DNA of 31,219 bases from an uncultured Bacilli bacterium (GTDB lineage Bacteria; Bacillota_I; Bacilli_A; RF39; UBA660), in assembly GCA_934091015.1 (NCBI GenBank), contig CAKOKM010000011.1, positions 1-31,219 of the forward strand, given 5' to 3'. The stretch's first letter is position 1. Each line of letters opens with the position of its first letter. The position numbers and the translations under genes are program-made. Below the pieces are notes generated by a model. It was not told the DNA's origin. It searched no databases and saw nothing but the letters and a program-made list of their open reading frames with translations. Shown in pieces: positions 15,662 to 24,081 of this stretch.

Positions 15662-17503
15662 ATGAATAAAGATTTTTTATTCAATACCATCATAGATAGT
15701 TATATTAATAATTTTCAAGATGAAGATTTAATTATTGATAAAAGAACATTCAACGATTATATATCGTTAAATGAAACATTTAAAATAATTTATAATTTTT
15801 TAAAAGAATACGATCAAAATTTATTAAATATATTTTTAAATTTAAGAGATATTAATAAAGATACTTTTAATTTTACATCTTCAGATAAGAATGATATATC
15901 TGATTCATTTAACCCAGCAAATAAAAAAATTACCATTGCCTATGAAAATAATATTAAAGATCCATTTGCCATTATTCATGAATTAACTCACTTTGTAGAT
16001 TATACTAATTCAAATGTAAAAAATAATTTAATTTATAGTGAAACATCATCTGTAACATTAGAATTTTATTTATTTAAATATTTAATTAAGAATAATATTC
16101 ATTCTTTAGATAGTTATAACTATATTTACAATCTTTTATTTAGAAGTTATTACGATGTATTTTATTATAAATATTACGAATTTAAAAATAACTTAAAACA
16201 ATTAAAATTTTTAGAAAAAATCTTTCCTAAAAAATATGATGAATTAATGATTAAAGAAATAAATAAATTAGATGATAAATTAAAATTCGTATTCTTAAAT
16301 CATTATAAAGAATTTGATTTAAGAATAAAAAAAGACGGTATTCTATCAAAATATTATCTTAAAAAGAATTTTTCTTACATTGTAGCAATATTTTTAGCAC
16401 CTTATTTGTTAATTAATAATGATCAACAATTAATAAATAAAATAAATAAAGCCAGCTATAATGATAATATCAAAATATCTAAATTTAATCCCCAAATAGT
16501 TGGAAATTATTTTACAAAATATATTCAAAGTTTTTCTAATATAAAAAATAAATATCCTAAATACTTGCCTAAATATAATATAAATAATTGTGATGAACTC
16601 ATTTTTAAAATCATTAACAATATACCTTATGAATTTCAACCTATCAAAAATTATCTAAATACATATATTGATATACCGCAAACATTAGAAATTGTTAGAA
16701 ACTTTTTAAAATATTATGATAAAAACTTATACAATCTTTTTAACAATGTTATGTCATTTGATAAACATTGTATTAAATTTGAAGAGGTTCATGATAATGA
16801 AGATACTAGAAGTTATATGTTAATGGATACTGGTGAAATAGTGTTTAAAATTGAAAATAATATTAGAGATGTTTTTTCTATTATACACGAATTTACTCAT
16901 AAAATAGACTATACACTTTGTAACTTAAGTACAACTAAATTAATAAATTATAGTGAAATATCAACATTAGCAATGGAACATAGATTGTTTGAATATTTAA
17001 TTAAAAATAATTTATATTCACAAGATGCATGTAACTATATTATTGAAATATATGCAAATAGTTTTAATAATGCATATTATCATTATTTTGTAAAATTAAT
17101 TCAAAAGAATTATCAAAAAAATTTAAATGAACTTAGTTATATTAATGTTGATAAAGCCGATTTTAAACTAAAAATAGATTATTTACCTGAAAGAATTAAG
17201 AGCATATTAATTGATATGTTTGATAAGTATATAGAAAAAATGAAACAAGATAGTTTAGATCATAAACTAAAATCAGATATTATTCAAAATATTCCCTATT
17301 ATTATGCCTTTTTATTAGCACCATATCTATCTAAAAAAGATGATCATCAACTAATAACAAAAATAAATCGAGCAAGTTATAATTTAGAAGAAGACATAAC
17401 AAATATTGATTCATATCAAGTAGAAAAAGAATTTAATATTTTTCTTAATAAAATTATTAATTACCAATTAAATATTGAAAAAGAAGATGTATTGTTAAAA
17501 TGA
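15662..17503 (+). CDS. Tandem-duplicated M3-like zinc metallopeptidase, two catalytic cores
   Basis: 613 aa made of two homologous units (about 1-300 and 310-613). Each has a gluzincin core: IIHELTHFVDY (H106, E107, H110) with downstream E127 and E134 in SETSSVTLE, and IIHEFTHKIDY (H409, E410, H413) followed by SEISTLAME. HExxH plus a later E-x6-E is the geometry of M3 peptidases (thimet oligopeptidase/PepF), E127 matching the third zinc ligand. Each unit ends in a Y-rich (F/L)LAPYL ... LI.KIN.ASYN motif, resembling the PepF C-terminal Tyr region. No signal peptide, so probably a cytosolic oligopeptidase. Units are much smaller than PepF (about 600 aa). SD AGGGG at 15646-15650. Extremely AT-rich. 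Family inferred from motifs. Confidence 0.75.
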   Translation: MNKDFLFNTIIDSYINNFQDEDLIIDKRTFNDYISLNETFKIIYNFLKEYDQNLLNIFLNLRDINKDTFNFTSSDKNDISDSFNPANKKITIAYENNIKDPFAIIHELTHFVDYTNSNVKNNLIYSETSSVTLEFYLFKYLIKNNIHSLDSYNYIYNLLFRSYYDVFYYKYYEFKNNLKQLKFLEKIFPKKYDELMIKEINKLDDKLKFVFLNHYKEFDLRIKKDGILSKYYLKKNFSYIVAIFLAPYLLINNDQQLINKINKASYNDNIKISKFNPQIVGNYFTKYIQSFSNIKNKYPKYLPKYNINNCDELIFKIINNIPYEFQPIKNYLNTYIDIPQTLEIVRNFLKYYDKNLYNLFNNVMSFDKHCIKFEEVHDNEDTRSYMLMDTGEIVFKIENNIRDVFSIIHEFTHKIDYTLCNLSTTKLINYSEISTLAMEHRLFEYLIKNNLYSQDACNYIIEIYANSFNNAYYHYFVKLIQKNYQKNLNELSYINVDKADFKLKIDYLPERIKSILIDMFDKYIEKMKQDSLDHKLKSDIIQNIPYYYAFLLAPYLSKKDDHQLITKINRASYNLEEDITNIDSYQVEKEFNIFLNKIINYQLNIEKEDVLLK

Positions 17504-18444
17504 AACCATTAAAAAAATATAATATTAATAATTACATGATATTAACAAACAAAATAATAAGTTTATTACCTAATAATTTAATAATTGATGAAAAATATGA
17601 TTATCATGATGAATTAAATATTGATTTAGCTATAAGTATAATGAAATCTTTTTTAAATGATTATGATCCTAAGTTATTGAATATGTTTAAAAATATATAT
17701 GAATTAGATAGTAATAGTTTTAAATTAATAAGCAAAGATACCATTGAAGAAGATTTTAATAGTAGAATAGATTTAGATACAGGTATAATAACAATTCCTT
17801 TAAATAATAATATAACAGATATATTTCATATAGTTCATGAATTTATTCATAAAGTTGATTATAGTCATACAAATAATTATAATCAAAATTTTAGTAATTT
17901 TGGTGAAGTAATCCCAATTACATTTGAGTTATATTTATTTAATTATTTGATAAGTAATGGAATATTAATAAATGATAGTATAAATTATCTTAAAAATAGA
18001 TTTAAAAATAATATAGAAATATGTTATTTAATGAAGTTTATTGAATTTATTAACGAGAATTACAATGAGAATATAACTGATTTTGCTAGAAATTATATTG
18101 AAATAGAAGAATTTAAATTAAAAATAAATAAATTACCTGAAAATGTTCAAAAAGTCTTTATAAATAATTTTGATTATTTTAGATTAATAATAAATTGGTA
18201 TGGTGAAGAAATTAATAATTACTTATTTTCTAATTTAAGGTATAATTATGCAATCTTACTTGCTCCTTATCTATATAAGATTAATGATAAAAAATTACTT
18301 GAAAGTATAAATAAATATGCGTATTCAAATCAAGATAATAATATAGAAATAAATATTGATTTAGCATGTCAAGAATTTAAATTATTTATAAATGAATTAT
18401 TTAATAAAGAAAATAAAAAAGTTTATAATAAGAAGGTGATATAA
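17500..18444 (+). CDS. Single-unit M3-like zinc metallopeptidase
   Basis: 314 aa, homologous along its length to each half of the preceding protein. Core: IVHEFIHKVDY (H113, E114, H117) and downstream GEVIPITFE with the same E-x6-E spacing; C-terminal NYAILLAPYL ... LLESINKYAYS matches the units upstream. The start overlaps the end of the 613-aa gene by 4 nt (ATGA), so the two are co-translated. With its neighbour it gives three paralogous catalytic cores in a row, the product of local duplication. It is cytosolic by sequence. An SD for uvrC (AAGGTGAT, 18433-18440) is embedded in its 3' end, so uvrC is in the same operon. Confidence 0.75.
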   Translation: MKPLKKYNINNYMILTNKIISLLPNNLIIDEKYDYHDELNIDLAISIMKSFLNDYDPKLLNMFKNIYELDSNSFKLISKDTIEEDFNSRIDLDTGIITIPLNNNITDIFHIVHEFIHKVDYSHTNNYNQNFSNFGEVIPITFELYLFNYLISNGILINDSINYLKNRFKNNIEICYLMKFIEFINENYNENITDFARNYIEIEEFKLKINKLPENVQKVFINNFDYFRLIINWYGEEINNYLFSNLRYNYAILLAPYLYKINDKKLLESINKYAYSNQDNNIEINIDLACQEFKLFINELFNKENKKVYNKKVI

Positions 18445-20202
18445 ATGTTTAAAGAAGAGTTAGAGTTAGTTCCTACTAAACCAGGATCTTATCAGATGTA
18501 TGATAAAAATGATATAGTTATATATGTTGGTAAGGCTAAGAATTTAAAGAGAAGATTAAGTTCTTATTTTAATAGAACTCAAACTGGTAAGACGGCTGAA
18601 CTTGTTAAAAATATTGCTTATTTTAAGTACATAGTAACTAATACAGAATTAGAGTCTTTTATATTAGAAATTAATTTAATTAAAAAATATAATCCAAAAT
18701 ATAATATTTTACTTAAAGATGATAAAAGTTATCCTTATATTGAGTATAGTAGAAAACCTTATCCTACACTTAAAGTAGTTAGGTATTTGAAAGTTAAAAA
18801 TAGGAAAGATAAATATTTATTTGGACCATATGTTAATGCTTATGCGGCTAGAAGAATAGTTAATTTAATAAATAGATTATATCCTTTAAAGAAGTGTGAA
18901 GGAATGCCTAAAGATGTATGTTTGTACTATCACATTCATGAATGTTTAGGTTATTGTAAAAAAGATATTGATCAAGAAAAAATAGATGAAATGGAAAAAG
19001 ATATATTATCTTTTTTAAGAGGAAATGAGGATATTATTAAGAGTAAGTTAAAAGAAAAGATAGAGGCATATTCTGAGTCTATGAATTATGAACTAGCACT
19101 TGAACTTAAAAAAGAACTTGATTATATGACGGTTGTATTAGAAAAACAAAAAGTTGAACTTAATCCAAGTGAGAATTTAGATGTAATTAATTATGCTTTT
19201 AAAAATGGATTTTTGTCATTACAAATTTTATTTGTTAGAAATGGTAAATTGATTGGTGCTAGTAGTGAAATATATCCAGTTATGGAAAATTATTTAGAGG
19301 AATTAGAGTATTATATTGCGATGTTTTATAATAAAAAAGAGATACCTAAAGAAATATTACTTCCTGATGAGGTAGACGATAATATTTTAAAAGAAATAAT
19401 TGATACTAAGTTTATTAAGATTAGTAAGGGTAGTAAGAGAAAACTACTTAATATGGCTAAAGAGAATGCGGAAATTAATTTAGATAATAATTTTGAAAGG
19501 TATCAACAAAAATTAAATAAAACTAGTGGAGCGAATGATGAATTATCAGCATTACTTGGCATAGGTATTAACCGAATTGATATATTTGATAACTCTAATT
19601 TATTTGGTACTTATGCGGTATCGGGAATGGTTGTGTTTGTTAATGGGATGCCTGATAAATCGAAGTATCGTAAATATAAGATAATGGAAGATAAAAATGA
19701 TGATTATAACACGATGAAAGAAGTTATATATAGAAGATATTATCATGGATTAATTGATAAAGATTTACCTGAATTAATACTTGTAGATGGTGGAATAAGT
19801 CAAATTAGAGCAGCTAAGGAAGTACTTAATAGTTTAAATTTAAATATTAAAGTATGTGGGCTAGTTAAAAATGATAAGCATCAAACTAATGATTTATTAG
19901 ATGGTGATACTCTAGAGTTATATGATATTGATAGGACTAGTAATTTATTTCATTATTTAACGAGAATGCAAGATGAAGTTCATAGATTTACAATTACTTA
20001 TCATAAACAAATAAGAAGTAAGGGATCTATTCAAAGTTTACTTGATAATATTCCCGGTATTGGTGAAAAAAGAAGAAAAGAATTAATTAAAAAGTTTGGC
20101 AGTGCTAAAAAGATAAAGGAAGCTAGTGCACAAGAAATAGCCGAAATAATTCCTTTAAATGTAGCTGAAAATTTAAAAAAATATTTAGATAAAAATTTAT
20201 AA
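18445..20202 (+). CDS. uvrC: Excinuclease ABC subunit C
   Basis: Dual-incision nuclease of nucleotide excision repair, working with UvrA and UvrB. GIY-YIG nuclease at the N-terminus (KPGSYQMY ... IYVGKAKNLKRRL), UVR/UvrB-binding motif near 195-230 (SMNYELALELKKEL), RNase-H-like second nuclease (RIDIFDNSNLFGTYAVSGMVVF ... LILVDGG), and C-terminal helix-hairpin-helix (IPGIGEKRRKEL). 585 aa, near the usual length. The ATG follows the stop of the peptidase gene immediately. No T-tailed terminator directly follows. Confidence 0.97.
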   Translation: MFKEELELVPTKPGSYQMYDKNDIVIYVGKAKNLKRRLSSYFNRTQTGKTAELVKNIAYFKYIVTNTELESFILEINLIKKYNPKYNILLKDDKSYPYIEYSRKPYPTLKVVRYLKVKNRKDKYLFGPYVNAYAARRIVNLINRLYPLKKCEGMPKDVCLYYHIHECLGYCKKDIDQEKIDEMEKDILSFLRGNEDIIKSKLKEKIEAYSESMNYELALELKKELDYMTVVLEKQKVELNPSENLDVINYAFKNGFLSLQILFVRNGKLIGASSEIYPVMENYLEELEYYIAMFYNKKEIPKEILLPDEVDDNILKEIIDTKFIKISKGSKRKLLNMAKENAEINLDNNFERYQQKLNKTSGANDELSALLGIGINRIDIFDNSNLFGTYAVSGMVVFVNGMPDKSKYRKYKIMEDKNDDYNTMKEVIYRRYYHGLIDKDLPELILVDGGISQIRAAKEVLNSLNLNIKVCGLVKNDKHQTNDLLDGDTLELYDIDRTSNLFHYLTRMQDEVHRFTITYHKQIRSKGSIQSLLDNIPGIGEKRRKELIKKFGSAKKIKEASAQEIAEIIPLNVAENLKKYLDKNL

Positions 20203-20222
20203 AATAATTTGAATTTAACAAC

Positions 20223-20250
20223 TTGAAAATCCATACAAATTTTTTATTAT
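20223..20250 (+). promoter_or_regulatory. Promoter of the small forward RNA, element copy 1
   Basis: TTGAAA (20223-20228), 16-nt spacer, TATTAT (20245-20250), placing the start near 20257, exactly where a small 5' hairpin begins. The TATTATG with downstream TGTAAG is conserved in the second copy at 30283-30299. Confidence 0.6.
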
Positions 20251-20256
20251 GTATTT

Positions 20257-20368
20257 GTAAGGAAGACTTACATAAAATAAAAAAAGGAACACTTAATTTG
20301 GAAACGTTAAGTGATTACCTTAAAAGGTTTGTTTCACCAAAACACCCCTGTGTTAGGTGAAATTTTTT
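20257..20368 (+). ncRNA. Candidate small RNA (antitoxin-like), element copy 1
   Basis: Forward RNA of about 112 nt defined by the promoter at 20223-20250 and the terminator at 20332-20368. It begins with a 5' hairpin (GTAAG/CTTAC, 20257-20271), then has a hairpin CACTTAA/TTAAGTG (20290-20313), and then GUGAUUACCUU (20311-20321), which is complementary to the SD region of the opposite-strand peptide mRNA (AAGGUAAU). Its 3' terminator region is also antisense to the tail of that mRNA. Structure and sequence blocks recur in copy 2. No ORF with a plausible SD lies in it. The role as antisense antitoxin is inference. Confidence 0.6.
20332..20368. terminator. Terminator shared by the converging RNAs, copy 1
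   Basis: Two-part stem TTTCACC/GGTGAAA (20332-20338, 20356-20362) with an inner AACAC/GTGTT, then six T's (20363-20368) in the forward direction. On the reverse strand the same hairpin is followed by a less perfect T-rich stretch. Confidence 0.8.
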
Positions 20369-20382
20369 GTTTAAGTAGCTAT

Positions 20383-20457
20383 TTAGACAAAATAACTACT
20401 ATTAACAATATGATAAATTATAAGTAAGATAAAAATTAAAAAATCCTTTTTACTCAT
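20383..20457 (-). CDS. Small hydrophobic peptide (24 aa), candidate type I toxin, copy 1
   Basis: Reverse-strand ORF of 24 codons: MSKKDFLIFILLIIYHIV followed by six residues, i.e. a short Lys-containing N-terminus and one membrane helix, the form of type I toxins. A strong SD, AGAAGG (20465-20470), lies 7 nt before the ATG. In the mRNA, GAAAGAAGGUAAU pairs with AUUACCUUUUUUC upstream (20484-20496) as a 13-bp stem with one G-U pair, hiding the SD. A promoter lies at 20528-20557. Not Fst, TxpA or BsrG by sequence. A matching ORF occurs in copy 2. Confidence 0.65.
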   Translation of the reverse strand: MSKKDFLIFILLIIYHIVNSSYFV

Positions 20458-20527
20458 AACATTACCTTCTTTCATTAATATTTGAAAAAAGGTAATCACG
20501 CTAACCATTAAATGTTCCTTAGGTAGT

Positions 20528-20557
20528 AGAATATCAAATTGTTAATTGCTAAGTCAA
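20528..20557 (-). promoter_or_regulatory. Promoter of the small-peptide mRNA, copy 1
   Basis: Reverse strand TTGACT (20552-20557), 18-nt spacer, TATTCT (20528-20533); start point expected near 20521, giving a leader of about 63 nt. Both boxes and the 18-nt spacing are kept in copy 2. Confidence 0.7.
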
Positions 20558-20560
20558 TAT

Positions 20561-20600
20561 AAAACACGAAATTTCATTTAAAAATAATTTTGTGTTTTTT
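20561..20600 (+). terminator. Intrinsic terminator before the 688-aa gene
   Basis: AAAACACGAAAT / ATTTTGTGTTTT 12-bp stem (one G-U) ending in a T-run to 20600. It insulates the 688-aa gene from upstream transcription. Conserved in copy 2 (30603-30659) with a longer loop. Confidence 0.75.
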
Positions 20601-20642
20601 CATTATATATGATAGAGTATTTCTTACTTAAGGGGAATATAT

Positions 20643-22709
20643 ATGTTTTGGAACAATTTGTTTAAAAAGAAAAATTATTGCACAAATATAGTTAATAATA
20701 TCACTTCTAAAATACCTTTATTTGAAGAATTAACAACTGAAGAACAAAAATATGTTAATAAATTAAAAGAAGAGTATATAAGCTTTTATGATATTGAAAA
20801 TAGCTATATTAACTTAGATAATGAACTATTTAAAGAAATAGAGATGTATCAAGATTTATCATTAGATATTATGCATAATGACCATTTCGGTAACATCGCG
20901 AGTTCAATAATAGATAGTAAAAAATTAATATATTATTCTCATAAAATAACTGAAATAAATAATATTTTAAAATACAAATACATTGCTTTAATTGAATTAA
21001 GAAAAGATAAAAAATACCTAACTAAACATATGGGGCTGTATGTTCTAGGAAAAAGAAAAATAAACATATTAAAAGCCCTAGACCATCAAATTAATGTCAT
21101 AAATAAAATGTTTGTTATATCAAACCAAAAAATAACTGATTACTGTGCCTGTGCAATTGCAAACTATCCTAAAAATATAGATGAAACCACTGTAAAAAAA
21201 CTAAATGATAGATATATCGAAGTAGAGAAAGATTATAAAGAGTTATTTAATTCATCAATTAATTTAGATGATAATTTAACAATAACCGACAAAGTAACAT
21301 ATATGGAAATACTCATAAATAAGTTTATATATGAAAATAAAGATTTAATAAAAAAATTAAAAGAACAACTAGATCTAATTGCTAATAATGAAATTAAAGA
21401 TAAAAATATACAACAAGAAATAACTGATAATTTAGTGAAAATCAAAATTTATTACAATATATTCTATAAATATGGCAGAAATTTAATTGATGATAAAGAC
21501 ATTGAAGATTTATATCAAATAATATTTAATGTATATACTTATTTTCCATTAGACTGTGACTTCAGTGAATACTGCAACTCATTACCGCCTAACAAAGAAA
21601 AATCAACATATACAAAAATTATAAAATCTAAATTAGAAATATTTAAACTAGGTAAATCAAAAATATTTGAAACAATCAATATTCCAAAAGAACAATTAAT
21701 TAAATGGGGTGATGAAAATTATTTTAAATCTGATAGAATTTATTATTATGATCAATATCAAGCGGTAATTAATTATTACTTAAAATTATTACTTTTAATG
21801 GACCATGAAGATGGTTTGGAACAATTCTTTGAAAGTACCATAGTAGATTTGAAATATAATGACCTAACAGATATATTTTTTAATCTACCATATGATACTC
21901 TTAAACAAAATCTTACAAAATATTCATTATATAAATTACTTTTTGGTATGTATTTGAATATAGATAGTCCAGTGCAAGAGCAAATGCTTAGTTTGGAAGA
22001 TTACATTGGAACCTATAATTATAAAGTCATAGATGAGTTGGAAATATTTAGAAAAATTTATAAAAATAAAATATTTTTTAATAACGTCCCAGAAGGAGTT
22101 AAATATTTCAACACCAAGCATTTTGATAGTTACATTAAAGAATATTGTTTAAATAAAACAATCACACTTCCAAACAGTGTTAAGAAAGTTTATATAACAT
22201 TTAATTATTACGAAAATATTAAGATAAAATGTCCAGATAAACTAGAGGAATTAAAGATTAATATAATGAGTGATGAAATTGATTTAAGATCAGAATGTCC
22301 TCATGCAACTATCATATTACCTTCCAATTTAGATAAATTTAGTATTCATAAAGCATCTAAATCCAAATATGATTTTTATTTCAAACACTTAACATTAATT
22401 CATAATTACAAAATTTTAGATTTAAATTATAATGATTTATACTACTATTTCTATAAATTAATATATACTTTATTTGAAAGTAAACATAATAATCTTGCAT
22501 TAATTTTTAGAACAATGCTTATAAATGATTCTAACAATAAAATTAGAACCATAACAATTGACGATTTATTTGATAATAACATTGAAACACTAAAAGGTGT
22601 TGATAATTTGGCTAAAATAATAACTAGTTATATTATAAAAAATAAAGATCAAATTAAGAATTTAGTAAACGGTGAAACAGAAGAACCCAAAACATTAATT
22701 AAAAAATAA
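20643..22709 (+). CDS. Unknown 688-aa protein, member of a paralogous family
   Basis: Unrecognised cytoplasmic-looking protein: no signal peptide, basic start MFWNNLFKKKN, helix-rich Lys/Asn/Ile-rich body, and near residues 500-585 a beta-repeat-like stretch (TLPNSVKKVYI, CPDKLEELKI, LPSNLDKFSI) that recalls FNIP or BspA-type leucine-rich repeats; that likeness is tentative. The first 172 residues are clearly homologous (about two thirds identical by eye) to the cut gene at 30702, and both are preceded by the same structured element. SD AAGGGG (20630-20635). A Cys-containing segment (YCACAIANY) lies near 185. Function unknown; the family is probably expanded in this genome. Confidence 0.75.
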   Translation: MFWNNLFKKKNYCTNIVNNITSKIPLFEELTTEEQKYVNKLKEEYISFYDIENSYINLDNELFKEIEMYQDLSLDIMHNDHFGNIASSIIDSKKLIYYSHKITEINNILKYKYIALIELRKDKKYLTKHMGLYVLGKRKINILKALDHQINVINKMFVISNQKITDYCACAIANYPKNIDETTVKKLNDRYIEVEKDYKELFNSSINLDDNLTITDKVTYMEILINKFIYENKDLIKKLKEQLDLIANNEIKDKNIQQEITDNLVKIKIYYNIFYKYGRNLIDDKDIEDLYQIIFNVYTYFPLDCDFSEYCNSLPPNKEKSTYTKIIKSKLEIFKLGKSKIFETINIPKEQLIKWGDENYFKSDRIYYYDQYQAVINYYLKLLLLMDHEDGLEQFFESTIVDLKYNDLTDIFFNLPYDTLKQNLTKYSLYKLLFGMYLNIDSPVQEQMLSLEDYIGTYNYKVIDELEIFRKIYKNKIFFNNVPEGVKYFNTKHFDSYIKEYCLNKTITLPNSVKKVYITFNYYENIKIKCPDKLEELKINIMSDEIDLRSECPHATIILPSNLDKFSIHKASKSKYDFYFKHLTLIHNYKILDLNYNDLYYYFYKLIYTLFESKHNNLALIFRTMLINDSNNKIRTITIDDLFDNNIETLKGVDNLAKIITSYIIKNKDQIKNLVNGETEEPKTLIKK

Positions 22710-22711
22710 TT

Positions 22712-22740
22712 CTTGTTAATAAAATCAATGTATATTATAA
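22712..22740 (+). promoter_or_regulatory. Sigma-A promoter of the PfkB-like gene
   Basis: TTGTTA (22712-22717), 17-nt spacer, TATAAT (22735-22740), 26 nt before the ATG at 22767. Confidence 0.75.
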
Positions 22741-22766
22741 TATTCATAGAAAGTAAAGGGATATAA

Positions 22767-23750
22767 ATGAATGTTATTGTGATAGGAAAGCCAAGAATAG
22801 ATGTTACTGAAATAGTGGATAATTTCCCATTAGAAGGAAAAGATAAAAAAATAACAAAAAGAATTATTTCTAACGGAGGAATAAGCGTATATGTTGCTTG
22901 TATGCTTGCCAAGTGGGGAATAAATGTTTATTATTCAGGTGTAGTTGGTGGTGAAGAAGAAGGCATCAAATTAAAATCTAAACTAGAAGAATATCATATT
23001 GATACTAAATTTGTTGAAGTAAATTATGAAACTAAAACCAACAAAAATTACAGTGTTCTAAATGAATCTAACGCAACAAGAACTAATATCATATTTGATA
23101 ATGAACAATTTCTAACAAAACATAAATTTGATTTTGATCCAGATTATATAATTGTTGATGGAACCGATATGGCTGGTGCAATTGGAGCATCAAATAACTA
23201 TCCAAACGCTAAAATGATTATGCTTGCAAATGTAGTATCAAAAGAATATTATAATTTATCTAAAAGATGCACATATGTTGTTGCTAGTGAAAATTTTGCT
23301 AGTGCCCTAACTAAAATATCAATTAACTACAATAAATCTAAAACCCTAGTAGATGTAATGCAAAAAATTCAAGATTTAGAAAATGCTAAATATACTTTAA
23401 ATTTACTTAATCACGGAACACTTTATGTTAAAGATCGTCAAGTTAAATATATTCCTAAAATTGAAGTAAAACCAGTTGATAATTTAATGATGGAAGCAGC
23501 CTTCTTAGGTGCGTTTTGTTACGGAATAATTAGCGATTTAGATATGGATGTTATCGGTAAAATATGCAATATGGCTTGTTATAAAGCATCTGAAAAACTA
23601 GGTACAATTGATAACATTTTAGATAAACAAGAAATATTTGATGCTTGCTCAATTAAAGTAGAAGCAAAACCTGAAACAATGGAAACAATAGAAAGTAAAC
23701 AAGCCATAGAATCTAATAACAATGCAAATACAGAGGCTTCCAATGTATAA
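22767..23750 (+). CDS. PfkB-family carbohydrate kinase-like protein, probably inactive
   Basis: 327 aa with the ribokinase/PfkB fold: N-terminal strand MNVIVIGKPRIDVT, the GG..VYVACMLAKWGINVYYSGVVGGEEEG block (signature 1 region), and the C-terminal (A/F)LGAFCYGI helix. Signature 2, normally DTTGAGDxFxGA with the catalytic Asp, reads DNLMMEAAFLGA (from D238): the GAGD anion hole and catalytic base are gone (Ala at 244). This argues for a pseudokinase with a binding or regulatory role. An acidic, low-complexity tail (about 300-327) is extra. Own promoter at 22712-22740, SD AAAGGGAT. It overlaps the Smr gene by 8 nt. Confidence 0.8.
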   Translation: MNVIVIGKPRIDVTEIVDNFPLEGKDKKITKRIISNGGISVYVACMLAKWGINVYYSGVVGGEEEGIKLKSKLEEYHIDTKFVEVNYETKTNKNYSVLNESNATRTNIIFDNEQFLTKHKFDFDPDYIIVDGTDMAGAIGASNNYPNAKMIMLANVVSKEYYNLSKRCTYVVASENFASALTKISINYNKSKTLVDVMQKIQDLENAKYTLNLLNHGTLYVKDRQVKYIPKIEVKPVDNLMMEAAFLGAFCYGIISDLDMDVIGKICNMACYKASEKLGTIDNILDKQEIFDACSIKVEAKPETMETIESKQAIESNNNANTEASNV

Positions 23751-24003
23751 AGGTAGCCCCTTTTTAAATATCTTACCAAGTCTTGATCTGCACGGATACA
23801 CTAGAGAAATGATATACGTTCCTGTCGATGAATTTATTAACGATAACCTAAAATTAAATCATAAAAAAATATTAATTGTGCATGGTAAAGGAGAAGGTGT
23901 ATTAAAACAAGAATTACATCTAAGATTTAAAAATGATAAAAGAATCTTAAAAATGTATATTTCCAGCGAAAATGAAGGATGCACTATCATTGAATTAAAG
24001 TAA
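23743..24003 (+). CDS. Stand-alone Smr-domain protein
   Basis: 86 aa consisting almost entirely of a Smr domain: LDLHGYT (D15, H17) and the IVHGKGEGVLKQEL motif (H47, G48, K49, G50). Smr domains are nicking endonucleases found at the C-terminus of MutS2 and as single proteins. ATG 23743 is preferred over ATG 23722 because AGAGG (23732-23736) lies 6 nt before it. It overlaps the PfkB-like gene and so is probably co-translated with it. The paired Asp/His of LDLHG are intact. Confidence 0.85.
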   Translation: MYKGSPFLNILPSLDLHGYTREMIYVPVDEFINDNLKLNHKKILIVHGKGEGVLKQELHLRFKNDKRILKMYISSENEGCTIIELK

Positions 24004-24081
24004 TAAATATGTTAATATATATAGCCAAGCAAAGAAATAAAAATAAATTAATAACAAATAATATAAAAGGATGTGATATAA

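Larger units (their letters stand above)
20286..20518. repeat. Long inverted repeat framing element copy 1
   Basis: Left arm GGAACACTTAATTTGG (20286-20301) and GTGATTACCTT (20311-20321); right arm AAGGTAATCAC (20489-20499) and CCATTAAATGTTCC (20505-20518). The inner 11 bp are a perfect match and the outer part has one substitution and a 2-nt bulge. Both converging RNAs therefore start with nearly the same sequence. Confidence 0.85.
20245..20642. repeat. Duplicated intergenic element plus gene leader, copy 1
   Basis: The whole 440-nt gap between uvrC and the 688-aa gene is accounted for by this element: small RNA, peptide ORF, their promoters and terminators, and a conserved leader (GATAGAGTAT, CTTACTTAAGGGGAAT). 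It matches 30283-30701 block by block with diverged segments between, so this is an old duplication rather than a recent transposition. Confidence 0.85.

Noticed and set aside
20286..20518. The long inverted repeat could be the ends of a MITE-type transposon.
   Set aside because: Similarity between the two copies extends well beyond the inverted arms on both sides into promoter, terminator and the neighbouring gene, and no target-site duplication is seen. The arms also have a good explanation as RNA-start and SD-pairing sequences.
20203..20642. G/C skew seems to change from G-rich (uvrC and earlier genes) to C-equal (688-aa gene, obgE), suggesting a replication origin or terminus.
   Set aside because: Genes further on (yneF, the YdcF-like gene, the RsmC-like methyltransferase) are G-rich again on the same strand, so the change is gene-specific. 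No DnaA-box cluster or dif site was seen.
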